Of a stretch of DNA of 64,000 nucleotides, positions 52,114 to 61,313 are shown piece after piece. Made by a program: the position numbers and the translations under genes. The stretch's first letter is position 1; every line of letters starts with the position of its first letter. The stretch is from Gordonia phthalatica (lineage in GTDB: Bacteria > Actinomycetota > Actinomycetes > Mycobacteriales > Mycobacteriaceae): assembly GCF_001305675.1 (NCBI RefSeq), contig NZ_CP011853.1, forward strand, positions 4,030,001-4,094,000, read 5' to 3'. The notes beneath the pieces are model-generated. The model saw only the letters and a list, made by a program, of their open reading frames with translations. It did not search any database and was not told where the DNA came from.

Positions 52114-53108
52114 GTGGACTTCGCGAAGTCGGGCACGGCCGGTGCCGGTGACGCCACCAGCGGTGCCTGGGCCTCCCACGCCGACTTCTCGACCGTCGGC
52201 TTCAGACAGGCGCTCTTCAGCTTGTCCCACGACTTGGCGCCGCCCGCCGCGGTGTCACCGATCAGCTCACCGAGATGCTTGCCCATGGCCGCCGCGTTCT
52301 TCGGATCCTGCGAGAACGAGTAGGCGTCCCAGATGGCCTTGCAGTAGTTGCCCATGTCCTTGGGCCGGTTGTCGAGTGCCTGGCACGAAGCCGTGTAGTA
52401 GGCCTGGACCAGCGGCGACAGGGCGTTGCCCGACCGGCCGACGATGTCGGTGACGCGCTTGACCTGCGACGGCGGGAGATGCTCCTCCATCGTCGGGCCG
52501 TAGTACATGGCGTCGACCTTCTTGGCCTTGAACGCGGTGATCGCGGTCACGGGAGCACCGACCGCCACGAACGACACGTCGGTGGCGGGATCGAGGCCCG
52601 CCTGGGTCAGCATCTTGGAGATCCACAGTTCCATGCCGCAACCGCGCGAGGTGACACCGATGGTCTTGCCCTTCAGGGACTTCATCGTGGTGTCCGGGTT
52701 CGTCGGGTCGCCGGTGACGGGGGTGCCGGGCTGAGCGATCACCTCGAGGGTGTTGCCGAGCGTGGAACCGAGCGCCTTGACGCAGGCGCCCTTGTCGATC
52801 GTGGGCCACATGGTGCCGGGCACCATGGTGCCGATGGTGAGATCACCGGACACGACGGCCGCCGACTGAGCGGTGGTGAGCGACGGCGGCATCAGCTGAA
52901 CGTTGACGCCCCGCTTCTTGAACAGGCCGGCCTTGTCCGCGACGACGGCCATCAGGTCGACGGGGACGCCCTGGGTGATGCCGACCTTGACGACCGAGCC
53001 CTCGGTGCCGGCGTCGACGCCACCGCACGCTGTCAGCGTCACTGCTGCGAGTACAGCGGTGGCCGCGCCCAACGACGCGGCCACACGACTGCCGAATCTC
53101 GTCTTCAC
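52080..53108 (-). CDS. NMT1/SsuA-type substrate-binding lipoprotein without a transporter
   Basis: A 342-residue lipoprotein with a signal sequence and lipobox LTAC near residue 26, then a type-2 periplasmic-binding fold of the nitrate/sulfonate/taurine family: VKVGITQGVPVDLMAVVADKAGLFKKRGV, TTAQSAAVVSGDLTIG and GKTIGVTSRGCGMELW. It starts at GTG 53108 with GGAG upstream. No permease or ATPase gene lies nearby. It shares its strand with a broken BKACE gene 24 bases upstream, with which it was probably cotranscribed, so the ligand may be a beta-keto acid precursor such as carnitine. Confidence 0.85.
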   Translation of the reverse strand: MKTRFGSRVAASLGAATAVLAAVTLTACGGVDAGTEGSVVKVGITQGVPVDLMAVVADKAGLFKKRGVNVQLMPPSLTTAQSAAVVSGDLTIGTMVPGTMWPTIDKGACVKALGSTLGNTLEVIAQPGTPVTGDPTNPDTTMKSLKGKTIGVTSRGCGMELWISKMLTQAGLDPATDVSFVAVGAPVTAITAFKAKKVDAMYYGPTMEEHLPPSQVKRVTDIVGRSGNALSPLVQAYYTASCQALDNRPKDMGNYCKAIWDAYSFSQDPKNAAAMGKHLGELIGDTAAGGAKSWDKLKSACLKPTVEKSAWEAQAPLVASPAPAVPDFAKSTYEPCAQGDPR

Positions 53109-53131
53109 GAGTTCTTCTCCTGGTGTCCGGA

Positions 53132-54036
53132 TCAGGCGTGGTGGGTGAAGCCGACCTGGCCGGGCTGGCGGTTCGGCGCGAAGCCGAGCTTGGCCAGGGT
53201 CTCGTCGGCGTCGGCGTACCACTCGCCGATGCGGTAGATGTCGCGGGCTTCCTTGCCGCTGGCGACGCCGCGGCCGAGCTCGTCAGCCAAGCGAACCAGC
53301 TGCTTGATCTGATCGACTGACTTCATCTTCTGGCCCTTGGCGCCCCAGATGGTGTCCTCGTTGCCGCAGCGGGTGTGCAGACCCAGCGCGATCGCCATCG
53401 CGTTCACCGGAGCCACCGACCGCATCAGGGTCTCCAGGGTCAGGCAGGCGCCGTCCGGAACACGCTGGACGAAGTTCATGATGTTGTACGGATTCGGGCC
53501 CTCGAAACCACCGCCGATGCCGACCCACGTCAGGTTCAGCGGACCGGTGTACACCCCGCGACGGATCAGACGCTCGACGGTCTCCAGCTGCGGGATGCTC
53601 GAGAGCTGGAAGTGCGGCTGGATGCCGGCCTCCTGCAGACGACGAAGGTGCTCCTCGACCCACTGCGGGCCGGCCGGAACGGTCATCTCCCGGTAGGTCT
53701 CCGACAGTTCCGGACGCGCCAGCGAGGTGCCCGCGATGTCGTCCTCGGTCATCAACTCCATGATGTTCATCTGGCTGGTGTTGATCGCGATGGTGACCTG
53801 GTCCGGCTTCGGATCCAGCTCGGCCAGCATGTGGCGAGTGTCGTTCGAGAGCCACTTGGCGTCCGCGCCCTCGCCCTCGGGGGCGAAGGAGATCGAGCCG
53901 CCGACCTGCAAGATCATGTCCGGCACGGCCTCACGCAGACCCGAGAGCAGCTCGTTGAACTTCGACAGCCGCTTGGAGCCGTGGCCGTCCTCCTCACGAA
54001 CGTGGATGTGCAGGACGGTGGCGCCGGCCTCGTAGC
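53132..54036 (-). pseudogene. 5'-truncated BKACE (DUF849) beta-keto acid cleavage gene
   Basis: Zinc enzymes of this family cleave beta-keto acids with acetyl-CoA, for example dehydrocarnitine or 3-keto-5-aminohexanoate. The frame keeps most of the barrel: YEAGATVLHIHVREEDG (HxH zinc ligands), LQVGGSISF, TIAINTSQMNIMEL, NLTWVGIGGGFEG and LHTRCGNEDTIWG. About 35-40 N-terminal residues are missing: reading upstream of RRYEAGA a TGA follows within four codons, and no start codon is available. The lost segment normally forms the first strand. The break at about 54030-54040 abuts an AraC remnant on the opposite strand. Confidence 0.8.
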
Positions 54037-55026
54037 GCCGTTCTCAACGGCTACGTCGAGACCGCCGAATCACTCGATCTCAACCCCGACGCCCTGATGC
54101 GCGTGTCCGGGATCGACCCGGGCGCGTTCGCCTCGACGACCGGCTGAATCCCCGCACTGGCCGTCGACCGCCTCCTCGAACTGTCCGCCGACCAGGCCGG
54201 CCGTCTGGACTTCGGGCTATTGATGGCGACCGACCGCGGCCTGTCGAATCTGGGGCCGGTCGGCCTGGTGGCCCGGGAGGAACCGGACGTCCGCAGCGCC
54301 CTGGGCATCGTCCTGCGGCACCTGAACCTGCACAACGAGGCCATCGATCTCGCGATGTCGGAGGGACGAGGGCTCGCGACCGTGGAGGTCCAGGCGGCCG
54401 CCGGGATCGAACTGGGGCGGCAGTCCGTCGAACTCATCATCGCGTCGGTCCTGCACATCCTCGCGGACGTGCTGCCACCGCACTGGGCGCCGTCGGTCGT
54501 CTATCTCGCGCACCACGCACCCGAAGACACCTCGACCCACCGGCGACTGCTCGGCGAGCACGTGGTCTTCGATCACGAATTCAGCGGCATCGTCCTACCC
54601 GGCAGCGATTTGGATCAGACCAATCCCCTGTCGAATCCACAGCTGCGACCATTCGTCCAGGAGTACCTCGGACTCCTGGTGCCGGGCGCCGGCCCCACCC
54701 TGCCGGTCCAGGTGCACGACCTGATCGCAACGCTGCTGCCGACCGGCAACTTCTCGGCCGACAAGATCGCCCGCAGCCTCGGCATGGACCGACGGACCCT
54801 GCATCGGAAACTCGTCGCCACCGGGGATACGTACTCGTCGATCTTGGACGCCGTCCGTCGCGAGCATGCGAGCACCGCGATCCTCCGCGGCCACGCCTCG
54901 TTCACGGAGATAGCCGTCCACCTGGGATTCTCCGAACTGAGCGCCTTCTCCCGCTGGTTCCGCGGAGAGTTCGGTGCGAGCCCCCGGGCATGGGCCCGGA
55001 AAGCACGCGAGCAGGCCGCTCAGTGA
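54034..55026 (+). pseudogene. AraC-family regulator pseudogene, 5'-truncated with in-frame TGA
   Basis: The frame begins without a start codon at RSAVLNGYVETAESLD, which matches the beginning of the arabinose-binding-type sensor domain of this AraC subfamily. A TGA at 54145-54147 interrupts it (STTG-stop-IPALAVDRLLELS), probably a CGA to TGA change because arginine is usual there. After that the frame is intact to the C-terminal double helix-turn-helix (ADKIARSLGMDRRTLHRKLV; FTEIAVHLGFSELSAFSRWFR). An internal ATG at 54220 would give a 268-residue fragment without the sensor N-terminus. It probably once regulated the divergent BKACE gene. Confidence 0.8.
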
Positions 55027-55039
55027 GCCGATGAAAAAC

Positions 55040-55088
55040 GCCAGTGCGCCACTCCCGCGATCAATCGGCGCGGGAGTCGCGCACTGGC
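55040..55088 (+). terminator. Hairpin after the AraC remnant
   Basis: Twenty-base arms (GCCAGTGCGC at the outer edge) with one mismatch and a 9-base loop, 13 bases after the araC-type stop. Confidence 0.8.
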
Positions 55089-55187
55089 GTCGGCATCCGA
55101 CCTTCAGTCACGCCCTGAAGCACCCCTCGGCCCGTTCGGCGGAGTTCCTCCGTATCCACGCCGATGTGCAGCCTCAGTATCGTGCCC

Positions 55188-55230
55188 GAAAACCGGTTCA
55201 CCGGTATGTAACGCTATACTCTCGAGTAAC
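55188..55230 (+). promoter_or_regulatory. Butyrolactone-receptor-like operator and promoter of the TetR gene at 55308
   Basis: Two ACCGGT blocks two bases apart flanked by AAA and TATG (55188-55209) resemble, on the minus strand, the autoregulatory element (ACATACC...GGTTT) bound by butyrolactone-receptor TetR proteins. TATACT at 55215-55220 is a -10 candidate just downstream. A degenerate ATAC-N6-GTAA lies at 55216-55229. Confidence 0.5.
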
Positions 55231-55307
55231 CACCCGCAAGTGGATCTCCGCAGGCAGTTGGGCCGATCAGCCGTTATTCACAAGAGAATCATCCGCAAGG
55301 GGGACCC

Positions 55308-55949
55308 ATGGCGCAGCAGGCGAGAGCCGCTCAAACGCGTCAGCAGATCATCGTCGGTGCCGCCAAGCTGTTCAGCCGCGTCGGCTACGAACGCGCCCGG
55401 CTCAACGACATCGTGGGCGAGACCGGACTGACCCGCGGCGCCATCTACTTCCACTTCCAGTCCAAGGACGACCTCGCCAAGATCGTCGTCGACGAATTCG
55501 CGACCAAGTCCATCGAGGCCGTCGCCACGATCGCCGAGACCGGCGAGTGCGGCATGTGTCAGATCGCGATGCTGAACCGCGAGATGGGCCGCCTGCTCAC
55601 CGTGGACCCGGTGGTCCGGGCCGGCATCCGCCTCGTCATCGAGTTGAATTCCGGCGAGGCGCCGGTCCCCGTCTACCTCGCCTGGATCGAGGCACTGAAG
55701 TACCTCGTGTCCCGAGGCATCGACGAAGGCGACGTCCGGCCGGGCGTGACGCCCGAGGACGGGGCCGTCTTCATCACCGAGGCCTTCGTCGGCGCGCAGG
55801 TCCTGTCGCACGCCGTGTCCGGCCTCGACGACCTTCCCGCTCGCATCGACCGGCTCACCGGCTTCCTGCTCAACGGGTTGATGCCCGACGAGCGGCTGGC
55901 CGCGCGGCCGGAGATCGGCGATGCACGGTTGGCCGCGGCACTAGGCTGA
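55308..55949 (+). CDS. TetR-family regulator of the butyrolactone-receptor (ScbR/ArpA) type
   Basis: A 213-residue regulator with the ScbR-like N-terminus RAAQTRQQIIVGAAKLFSRVGYERARLNDI, then GLTRGAIYFHFQSKDDLA. The domain order and the EAFVGAQVLSHAVSGLDDLPARIDRL block near residue 160 are typical of gamma-butyrolactone receptors and their pseudo-receptors. No butyrolactone synthase gene is in the window. The start at 55308 follows AAGGGGGA. An operator-like sequence upstream suggests autoregulation. The ISAs1 element inserted 10-20 bases after its stop. Confidence 0.85.
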   Translation: MAQQARAAQTRQQIIVGAAKLFSRVGYERARLNDIVGETGLTRGAIYFHFQSKDDLAKIVVDEFATKSIEAVATIAETGECGMCQIAMLNREMGRLLTVDPVVRAGIRLVIELNSGEAPVPVYLAWIEALKYLVSRGIDEGDVRPGVTPEDGAVFITEAFVGAQVLSHAVSGLDDLPARIDRLTGFLLNGLMPDERLAARPEIGDARLAAALG

Positions 55950-55958
55950 AGACCGTCG

Positions 55959-55968
55959 GGCCTTCACC
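55959..55968. repeat. Target-site duplication of the ISAs1 element, left copy
   Basis: GGCCTTCACC directly precedes the left inverted repeat; an identical copy follows the right inverted repeat at 57263-57272. Confidence 0.93.
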
Positions 55969-57262
55969 CAGGGCTCCGGAATGTTCGCATAGGGTCAGGT
56001 CAGGACTAGTTTCATAGCTTGATCTGCGTGTTTGTGGTGGTGCCGGAGTGCTGCTGCGATGTTGGTGACGTCGGCCAGGCGTAGGAGGCTGATGGCGGTG
56101 TTGCGCAGGCTCGCCATGACCCTGGGGGCTTGTCCGGTGCGGACCTTGGAGGCGTCTTCGCCGAAGGAGACGTCGCGGACCCAGTGAAGCTTGTTCTCGA
56201 TAGACCAGTGCCCGCATGTCCATTCGGCCAAAGTCTCCGGTTTCGCGTCTGTGAAGGGCGCTGAGGTGATGATGTAAACGACTTCGCAGGTGCGCTTGGC
56301 GGTCTTACGGTCGGTGGCGGTGCGGCGGATCTGCGCGACCTGCGCGGCGCCGGGGAATTCGATCCACTTCGGTGCGTCGACGACCTTGATCGTCCGCCGA
56401 ACACGCCGCCCGTGCCCGGTCTGAACACTCGAGGTGGCGGGCACGGATTTCCAGTCGATGTCCTTGAGGTAGGCATGCAGCGTCGGCATGTTTCCCTTCA
56501 CGGTCAGCAGGTAGTCGGCGTGGCCGTCGAGGATCGCTTGGGCGGTGGCGGTCTGGGTGTGCATCGCATCGGCGGTCACCACGGTTCCGGACAGGTCTAT
56601 TGACGCGAGAAGTGTTCGGGCAGCAGGGATCTCGTTGCTTTTCATATCGGCGCACACCTGCCCGAGAACGACACCGAAGTGGTGATCGAGACCAGCGACC
56701 AGGTGTGGTGCACGGTCATCATCGGTGCGGGCCCCGCGGACGGTTTTACCGTCGATCGCGATCACCCGCCGGCGGGCGCGGATGGTGGTGCGCGCGAACA
56801 TCCACGACCCTACGATCGCGTCGAGGAGATCGGTATCGAGGCGCGCGAACAGTTTCCGCCACGTCGACTCCTCCGGTGACGTATCGCCGAGACCTAGCAT
56901 CGCGCGTTCGGCTGGCGAGAGCGAGGCCACCGATTGAGCGAGAGCAGCGAACGAGCGGGCACCACCGAGGGTCGCGACCACGGCCGCCGCGAGCATCGGT
57001 GCCAGCTCGAATCGGCGGCCCCGCCTCGATCGTGGATCAGACATCCCGCCCAGTGCTGAGATCAGAGATTCCAGGCGGGTCGTGTTGGCGACAGTGCTTG
57101 CGGCGGGAGAAGATGACATGCGGGAGTGGCCTTCTGGGCTGGACGGTCTTTTGGCGATTTCCATCCAAACCCAGGAGCCACTCCCGCCACAGCCGACACA
57201 CCGGCCCCACGGCAACAAACTTGCAGGTCAAACCCTTACGTTCCGAACATTCCGGAGCCCTG
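55969..57262 (-). mobile_element. Intact ISAs1-family insertion sequence
   Basis: A 1294-bp element with terminal inverted repeats CAGGGCTCCGGAATGTTCG at 55969-55987 and the exact complement at 57244-57262. A perfect 10-bp direct repeat flanks it, and its transposase frame is intact. Identical ends and duplication suggest a recent insertion. Confidence 0.95.
55995..57119 (-). CDS. ISAs1-family DDE transposase
   Basis: A 374-residue transposase. It opens with a short helical region carrying DPRSRRGRRFELAPMLAAAV (DDE_Tnp_1-associated domain). The catalytic core has VIAIDGKTVRGA (first Asp), VVTADAMHTQ (second Asp) and the Glu in GHWSIENKLHWVRDVSFGED. ATG at 57119 is chosen; the upstream extension runs into the right inverted repeat. 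No frameshift or stop is present, so it should be active. Confidence 0.95.
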   Translation of the reverse strand: MSSSPAASTVANTTRLESLISALGGMSDPRSRRGRRFELAPMLAAAVVATLGGARSFAALAQSVASLSPAERAMLGLGDTSPEESTWRKLFARLDTDLLDAIVGSWMFARTTIRARRRVIAIDGKTVRGARTDDDRAPHLVAGLDHHFGVVLGQVCADMKSNEIPAARTLLASIDLSGTVVTADAMHTQTATAQAILDGHADYLLTVKGNMPTLHAYLKDIDWKSVPATSSVQTGHGRRVRRTIKVVDAPKWIEFPGAAQVAQIRRTATDRKTAKRTCEVVYIITSAPFTDAKPETLAEWTCGHWSIENKLHWVRDVSFGEDASKVRTGQAPRVMASLRNTAISLLRLADVTNIAAALRHHHKHADQAMKLVLT

Positions 57263-57272
57263 GGCCTTCACC
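57263..57272. repeat. Target-site duplication of the ISAs1 element, right copy
   Basis: GGCCTTCACC, identical to 55959-55968, directly after the right inverted repeat. Confidence 0.93.
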
Positions 57273-57635
57273 TCGGACGTGATCACGGTCTGCGGCCGGA
57301 GAACATCAGGTCGACTGCAACTGACAACGCCAATGTCAACAGGCTTGCCATCACGCCGAGAATGACGCCACCCCACAGTGCGCGGTTCGCTTTGACGTCG
57401 GCTGATACACGACTTCCGAACGTGTAGAACGGCTGATCGGTATAGGCGAAGTTCGTGTTGGTCTGCCAACTACCGCTCCACCGAACATTGTTGTAATAAT
57501 ACCAATCCGACCCGCTGGCCGAGGGCTGCGGGTAACCGACCGCGAGATCGATCCCCGCCATCCTCGAAATACTGATGAATGAATGGAGGGTTTCATGAAA
57601 GTCAGTGGCCCCTATTCCGGACCAATTCACTTGGA

Positions 57636-58756
57636 GAGGGCGGTGTCATACCGTCGTAGCAACACTGCAGGCCACGAGGGGTTGCGGGTGACGCGGTAGG
57701 AGAGCCTGGTGGGGTTGGGGCGGATGATGCTGACGTCGGCGGATCGGACAGAGATCGCGGTCGGACGGCGGGCCGGGATGACGATTACAGCGATCGCCGA
57801 GCAGATCGGGCGGGACAAGTCGGTGGTGTCGCGGGAGATCAAACGCAACGCCACCAAGACGGGCGCGTATCAGGTGGTGCACGCCGACACGCAGGCACGG
57901 GCGCGTCGGGCCCGTCCGCAGGTACGGGCGATCGATGCGGACTCGGTGCTCGCCGACCGGGTGCGGGCGGATCTGTCGAGATCGCGGACGCCGAGGCAGA
58001 TCGCGGGACGGTTGAAACTCGAGGCCGAAGTACCCACAGTGGATCCCATGAAGGGTTCGCCGAGCGCGCAGGGGCGCCGTGTGTCGCATGAGTCGATCTA
58101 TCGGTGGATTTATGCTCTGCCGAAGGGAGAGTTGGCTGCTCAGGGCATCCTGTTGCAGTCCAAGCGGACCACGCGTAAGCCGCGTAAGTCCGTTGGTGAG
58201 CGGTCGGCGCGGATTGTGGGCATGGTCAGCATCGATGACCGCCCCGAGACGGCGACCGATCGGCGAGTGCCGGGCTGGTGGGAAGGCGATCTGATCGTCG
58301 GGAAAGCTGGCCAGTCCGCCGCGGTGACCCTGGTCGAACGCACGAGCCGGTACACGCTCGTCCTGGGGCTGCCGGACGGGAAGAAGGCGCCCGGGGTCGC
58401 TGATGTGCTGATCGATCACCTGCGGGGACTACCGGAGTTCATGCGACAGGGGCTGACGTGGGATCAAGGCACCGAGATGGCCGAGCATGCCAGCGTGACC
58501 GTTGCTGCCGAGTTGCCGATCTACTTCGCCCATCCGCGTTCGCCGTGGGAGCGGCCCACCAACGAGAACACCAACGGACTGATCCGTGAGTACCTGCCGA
58601 AGGGCACCGAGATCCCGTCCGACCAGCTGTACCTGGAAGCGATCTCCCGCGAACTGAACGAACGGCCACGCCAGTGCCTGGGCTTCTACACCCCGAGGGA
58701 GGTCTTCGAACAGTTACTGAAGGAGAACGTTGCTTCGACGAGTTGACACCGCCCTC
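57636..58756 (+). mobile_element. IS30-family insertion sequence
   Basis: About 1.12 kb with inverted repeats GAGGGCGGTGTCA at the left end and its complement at 58744-58756; similarity continues about 15 bases inward with several mismatches (CGTCG, AGCAAC shared). The exact outer boundary and target duplication are not resolved within one to three bases. It lies inside a pentapeptide-repeat gene. Confidence 0.88.
57709..58746 (+). CDS. IS30-family transposase
   Basis: A 345-residue transposase. The N-terminal helix-turn-helix reads LTSADRTEIAVGRRAGMTIT then AIAEQIGRDKSVVSREIKRN; the IS30 core carries GWWEGDLIVG (first Asp), LTWDQGTEMAEH (second Asp) and PWERPTNENTNGLIREYLPKG with the catalytic Glu. 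The start is GTG at 57709, with GGAG upstream. The frame is intact and ends inside the right inverted repeat. Confidence 0.95.
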   Translation: MGLGRMMLTSADRTEIAVGRRAGMTITAIAEQIGRDKSVVSREIKRNATKTGAYQVVHADTQARARRARPQVRAIDADSVLADRVRADLSRSRTPRQIAGRLKLEAEVPTVDPMKGSPSAQGRRVSHESIYRWIYALPKGELAAQGILLQSKRTTRKPRKSVGERSARIVGMVSIDDRPETATDRRVPGWWEGDLIVGKAGQSAAVTLVERTSRYTLVLGLPDGKKAPGVADVLIDHLRGLPEFMRQGLTWDQGTEMAEHASVTVAAELPIYFAHPRSPWERPTNENTNGLIREYLPKGTEIPSDQLYLEAISRELNERPRQCLGFYTPREVFEQLLKENVASTS

Positions 58757-59016
58757 CGCTCCTGCGAATGAAGTCCAGTCATGAAACTCAGCGTGGGAGA
58801 ACAGCGTTTCTCCGTTATGAAACTTCGCCTGAGCGAAGAATGTGCGCGAGCTTGTCCATGGCCATGAGAAAGTCCCCATTGGTGGCCAGGTCGAGGTCCC
58901 CGCTGGTGGCCAGATAAAAGTCCCCACCCTGTGTTCGTCGTGTCGACCCGGAACTGAGGGCCCAGGCGATGACGGTGAAGGTGCCAACCGATCACCATCA
59001 CCGCCTGGGAGTTCCA

Positions 59017-60528
59017 TTGAAGTCTGCGAAGGACCGTATGGACATCATTTCTGCTTACCGAGAACTCGGAAGCTATCGCGCCGCAGCCGAGGTGTGCGGC
59101 ACCACCCACAAGACCGTCAAGCGTGTGGTCGACCGGTTCGAGGCCGACGATCAACCACCCGACCGCAAGGAACGGGCCCGCAACTACGATGCGGTCGCCG
59201 AGTTGGTCGCTGAGCGAGTCGAGCGGTCACACGGCCGGATCACCGCCAAGCGACTGCTGCCGGTAGCACGTGCCGCGGGCTATGAGGGCTCGGCCCGCAA
59301 CTTCCGTCGTCTCGTCGCCCAGGAGAAAACACAGTGGCGCCGTGATCATCATCGTGGCCGCCGCCCGGCGGTGTGGGCTCCGGGTGACTACCTGGTCATC
59401 GATTGGGCCGTAATCGGCGGGCTGCACATGTTCTGCGCGGTGTTGGCGTTCTCGCGGTGGCGGTTCGTTCGGTTCGCCACCAACGAAACATCCACCACCA
59501 CACTCGGATTCATCGCCGAAGCGTTAGAAGAGATCGGTGGAGTGCCCAACAAGGTACTCGCTGATCGGATGGGTTGCCTCAAAGGTGGAGTCGTCGCCAA
59601 CGTCGTCGTACCCACCCCCACGTATGTGCGGTTTGCCACCCACTACGGGTTTTCCCCGGACTTCTGTCACGGCGCCGATCCGGAATCGAAAGGGATCGTG
59701 GAGAACCTCTGCGGGTACGCGCAGTCGGATCTGGCGCAGCCGTTGTGGACCGAAGCCAAGATCGCTGCTGGTCGTGACGACGTGCAGCTGGATGTGCACG
59801 CAGCGAACCGGGCCGCGCGGGACTGGTGTGTCGAGGTCAACACCCGCCGTCACAGCGACACACTGTGCGTGCCTGCTGACCAACTCACGATCGAACGAGA
59901 CACATTGAGCCCGTTGCCGTCTCTGCGGGCCCAGGTCGGTCCACCGCCGGTCACCCGTAAGGTCGATCGCCTCTCGTGTATCCGGTACGCCTCGGCCCGC
60001 TACTCGGTACCCAACCGGCTCATCGGCACCACCGTGACCCTCATCCAGGACGGTGAGCGGCTCCTGATCGCCGAACCTGCCTCCGGTGAGGTGGTCGCCG
60101 ATCATCTGTTGGCCGCACCTGGTGAGGTCGTCCTCAACGATGATCACTACGGGGGGCCACGCACCCCGCCCAGTCGTGCACCACGGCCCAAAACTGCGGT
60201 AGAGAAACAGTTCTGCGATCTCGGTGAGGTTGCTGAGCAGTTCCTGGTCGGTGCCGCGGCCATCGGGAACACCCGCCTGGGCGGTGAACTCGATGACATC
60301 CTCGGGCTCGTCACCTCCCACGGCCGCGAACAGGTGCTCACCGCTCTGACCAGGGCGGTGGCGTTCCGGAGGTTCAAGGCCGCCGATGTGCGCTCGATCC
60401 TCGATGCCGGAGCCGGCACCCCCAACCCGCGACCGGCCGGCACAGCACTGTTGGGTCACCTGCCTACCGCGCCCACCCGCTCGCTGGATGCCTACAAGCT
60501 GGGCGCCGGCGACAAGGAGGTGTCATGA
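59017..60528 (+). CDS. istA: IS21-family transposase IstA
   Basis: A 503-residue integrase-type transposase. An N-terminal helix-turn-helix (SYRAAAEVCGTTHKTVKRVV) is followed by the DDE core, with Asp in LVIDWAVIGG, Asp in VLADRMGCLKGG and Glu in PESKGIVENLCG. The start is set at TTG 59017, with GGGAG six bases upstream and the family N-terminus KSAKDRMDIISAY; an upstream ATG at 58969 is possible. It overlaps istB by four bases. Confidence 0.93.
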   Translation: MKSAKDRMDIISAYRELGSYRAAAEVCGTTHKTVKRVVDRFEADDQPPDRKERARNYDAVAELVAERVERSHGRITAKRLLPVARAAGYEGSARNFRRLVAQEKTQWRRDHHRGRRPAVWAPGDYLVIDWAVIGGLHMFCAVLAFSRWRFVRFATNETSTTTLGFIAEALEEIGGVPNKVLADRMGCLKGGVVANVVVPTPTYVRFATHYGFSPDFCHGADPESKGIVENLCGYAQSDLAQPLWTEAKIAAGRDDVQLDVHAANRAARDWCVEVNTRRHSDTLCVPADQLTIERDTLSPLPSLRAQVGPPPVTRKVDRLSCIRYASARYSVPNRLIGTTVTLIQDGERLLIAEPASGEVVADHLLAAPGEVVLNDDHYGGPRTPPSRAPRPKTAVEKQFCDLGEVAEQFLVGAAAIGNTRLGGELDDILGLVTSHGREQVLTALTRAVAFRRFKAADVRSILDAGAGTPNPRPAGTALLGHLPTAPTRSLDAYKLGAGDKEVS

Positions 60529-61313
60529 CCACCACAACATCGACACCCGTTGCACCTCAGACAGTGCCGCCGCTACCGGCCGACCTCGATCACGCGCTAC
60601 GCCGATTGAAACTGGCCTCGATCCGCCGCAGCGCACCCGAGGTCCTGCTCACCGCGAAAACCCAGCGGTGGACACCCGAAGAAGTACTGCGAACCCTGGT
60701 GGAAACCGAGATCGCCGCTCGTGATGCCTCCAACATCCGCAACCGACTAAAAGCTGCCGGGTTCCCGGTCACCAAAACCTTGGAATCGTTCGACGTGGCC
60801 GCATCCTCTATTCCGGCCAATACCTTCGAATACCTGTCTTCACTGGAATGGGTTCGGGCGCAACATAATGTCGCCCTGATCGGCCCTGCCGGGACGGGTA
60901 AGAGTCACACCCTGATCGGGCTGGGGATCGCCGCAGTGCACGCCGGACACAAAGTGCGGTACTTCACCGCCGCCGACCTCGTGGAGACCCTGTATCGCGG
61001 GCTGGCCGACAACACCGTCGGCAGAACCATCGACACCCTGCTGCGCCAAGATCTGCTCATCCTTGACGAGATCGGATTCGCCCCGCTCGACGACACCGGC
61101 ACCCAACTGCTGTTCCGGCTCGTCGCCGGCGCCTACGAACGCCGATCTCTCGCGATCGCCAGCCACTGGCCCTTCGAACAATGGGGACGATTCCTGCCCG
61201 AACACACCACCGCCGCCAGCATCCTCGACCGGCTCCTGCACCACGCCACCATCGTCATCACCGACGGCGACTCCTACCGCATGACACACCGAACGGAGGT
61301 GCCACCGACCTAG
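60525..61313 (+). CDS. istB: IS21-family ATPase helper IstB
   Basis: A 262-residue AAA+ ATPase that assembles the IS21 transposition complex. It has the Walker A GPAGTGKS, Walker B LLILDEIGF and the sensor region AIASHWPFEQWG. It is translationally coupled to istA through ATGA and intact in length. Confidence 0.95.
   Translation: MTTTTSTPVAPQTVPPLPADLDHALRRLKLASIRRSAPEVLLTAKTQRWTPEEVLRTLVETEIAARDASNIRNRLKAAGFPVTKTLESFDVAASSIPANTFEYLSSLEWVRAQHNVALIGPAGTGKSHTLIGLGIAAVHAGHKVRYFTAADLVETLYRGLADNTVGRTIDTLLRQDLLILDEIGFAPLDDTGTQLLFRLVAGAYERRSLAIASHWPFEQWGRFLPEHTTAASILDRLLHHATIVITDGDSYRMTHRTEVPPT

Larger units (their letters stand above)
57283..58852 (-). pseudogene. Pentapeptide-repeat membrane protein gene, split by IS30 and truncated by IS21
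   Basis: Two pieces on the minus strand frame one broken gene. The upstream piece (58852-58757) reads RTFFAQAKFHNGETLF then SHAEFHDWTSFAGAE, clear pentapeptide repeats with F or L at every fifth position. The IS30 follows. The downstream piece (57635-57283) resumes QVNWSGIGATDFHETLH, completing the repeat rhythm, then a Tyr/Ser-rich stretch and one membrane segment before the stop (DLMFSGRRP). The 5' part beyond 58852 is missing and is not found on the other side of the IS21. Function unknown; such proteins form right-handed beta helices. Confidence 0.75.

Noticed and set aside
54220..55026. The AraC gene as an intact 268-residue regulator starting at ATG 54220
   Set aside because: The same frame continues upstream through a TGA with typical sensor-domain sequence, so the shorter form is a remnant.
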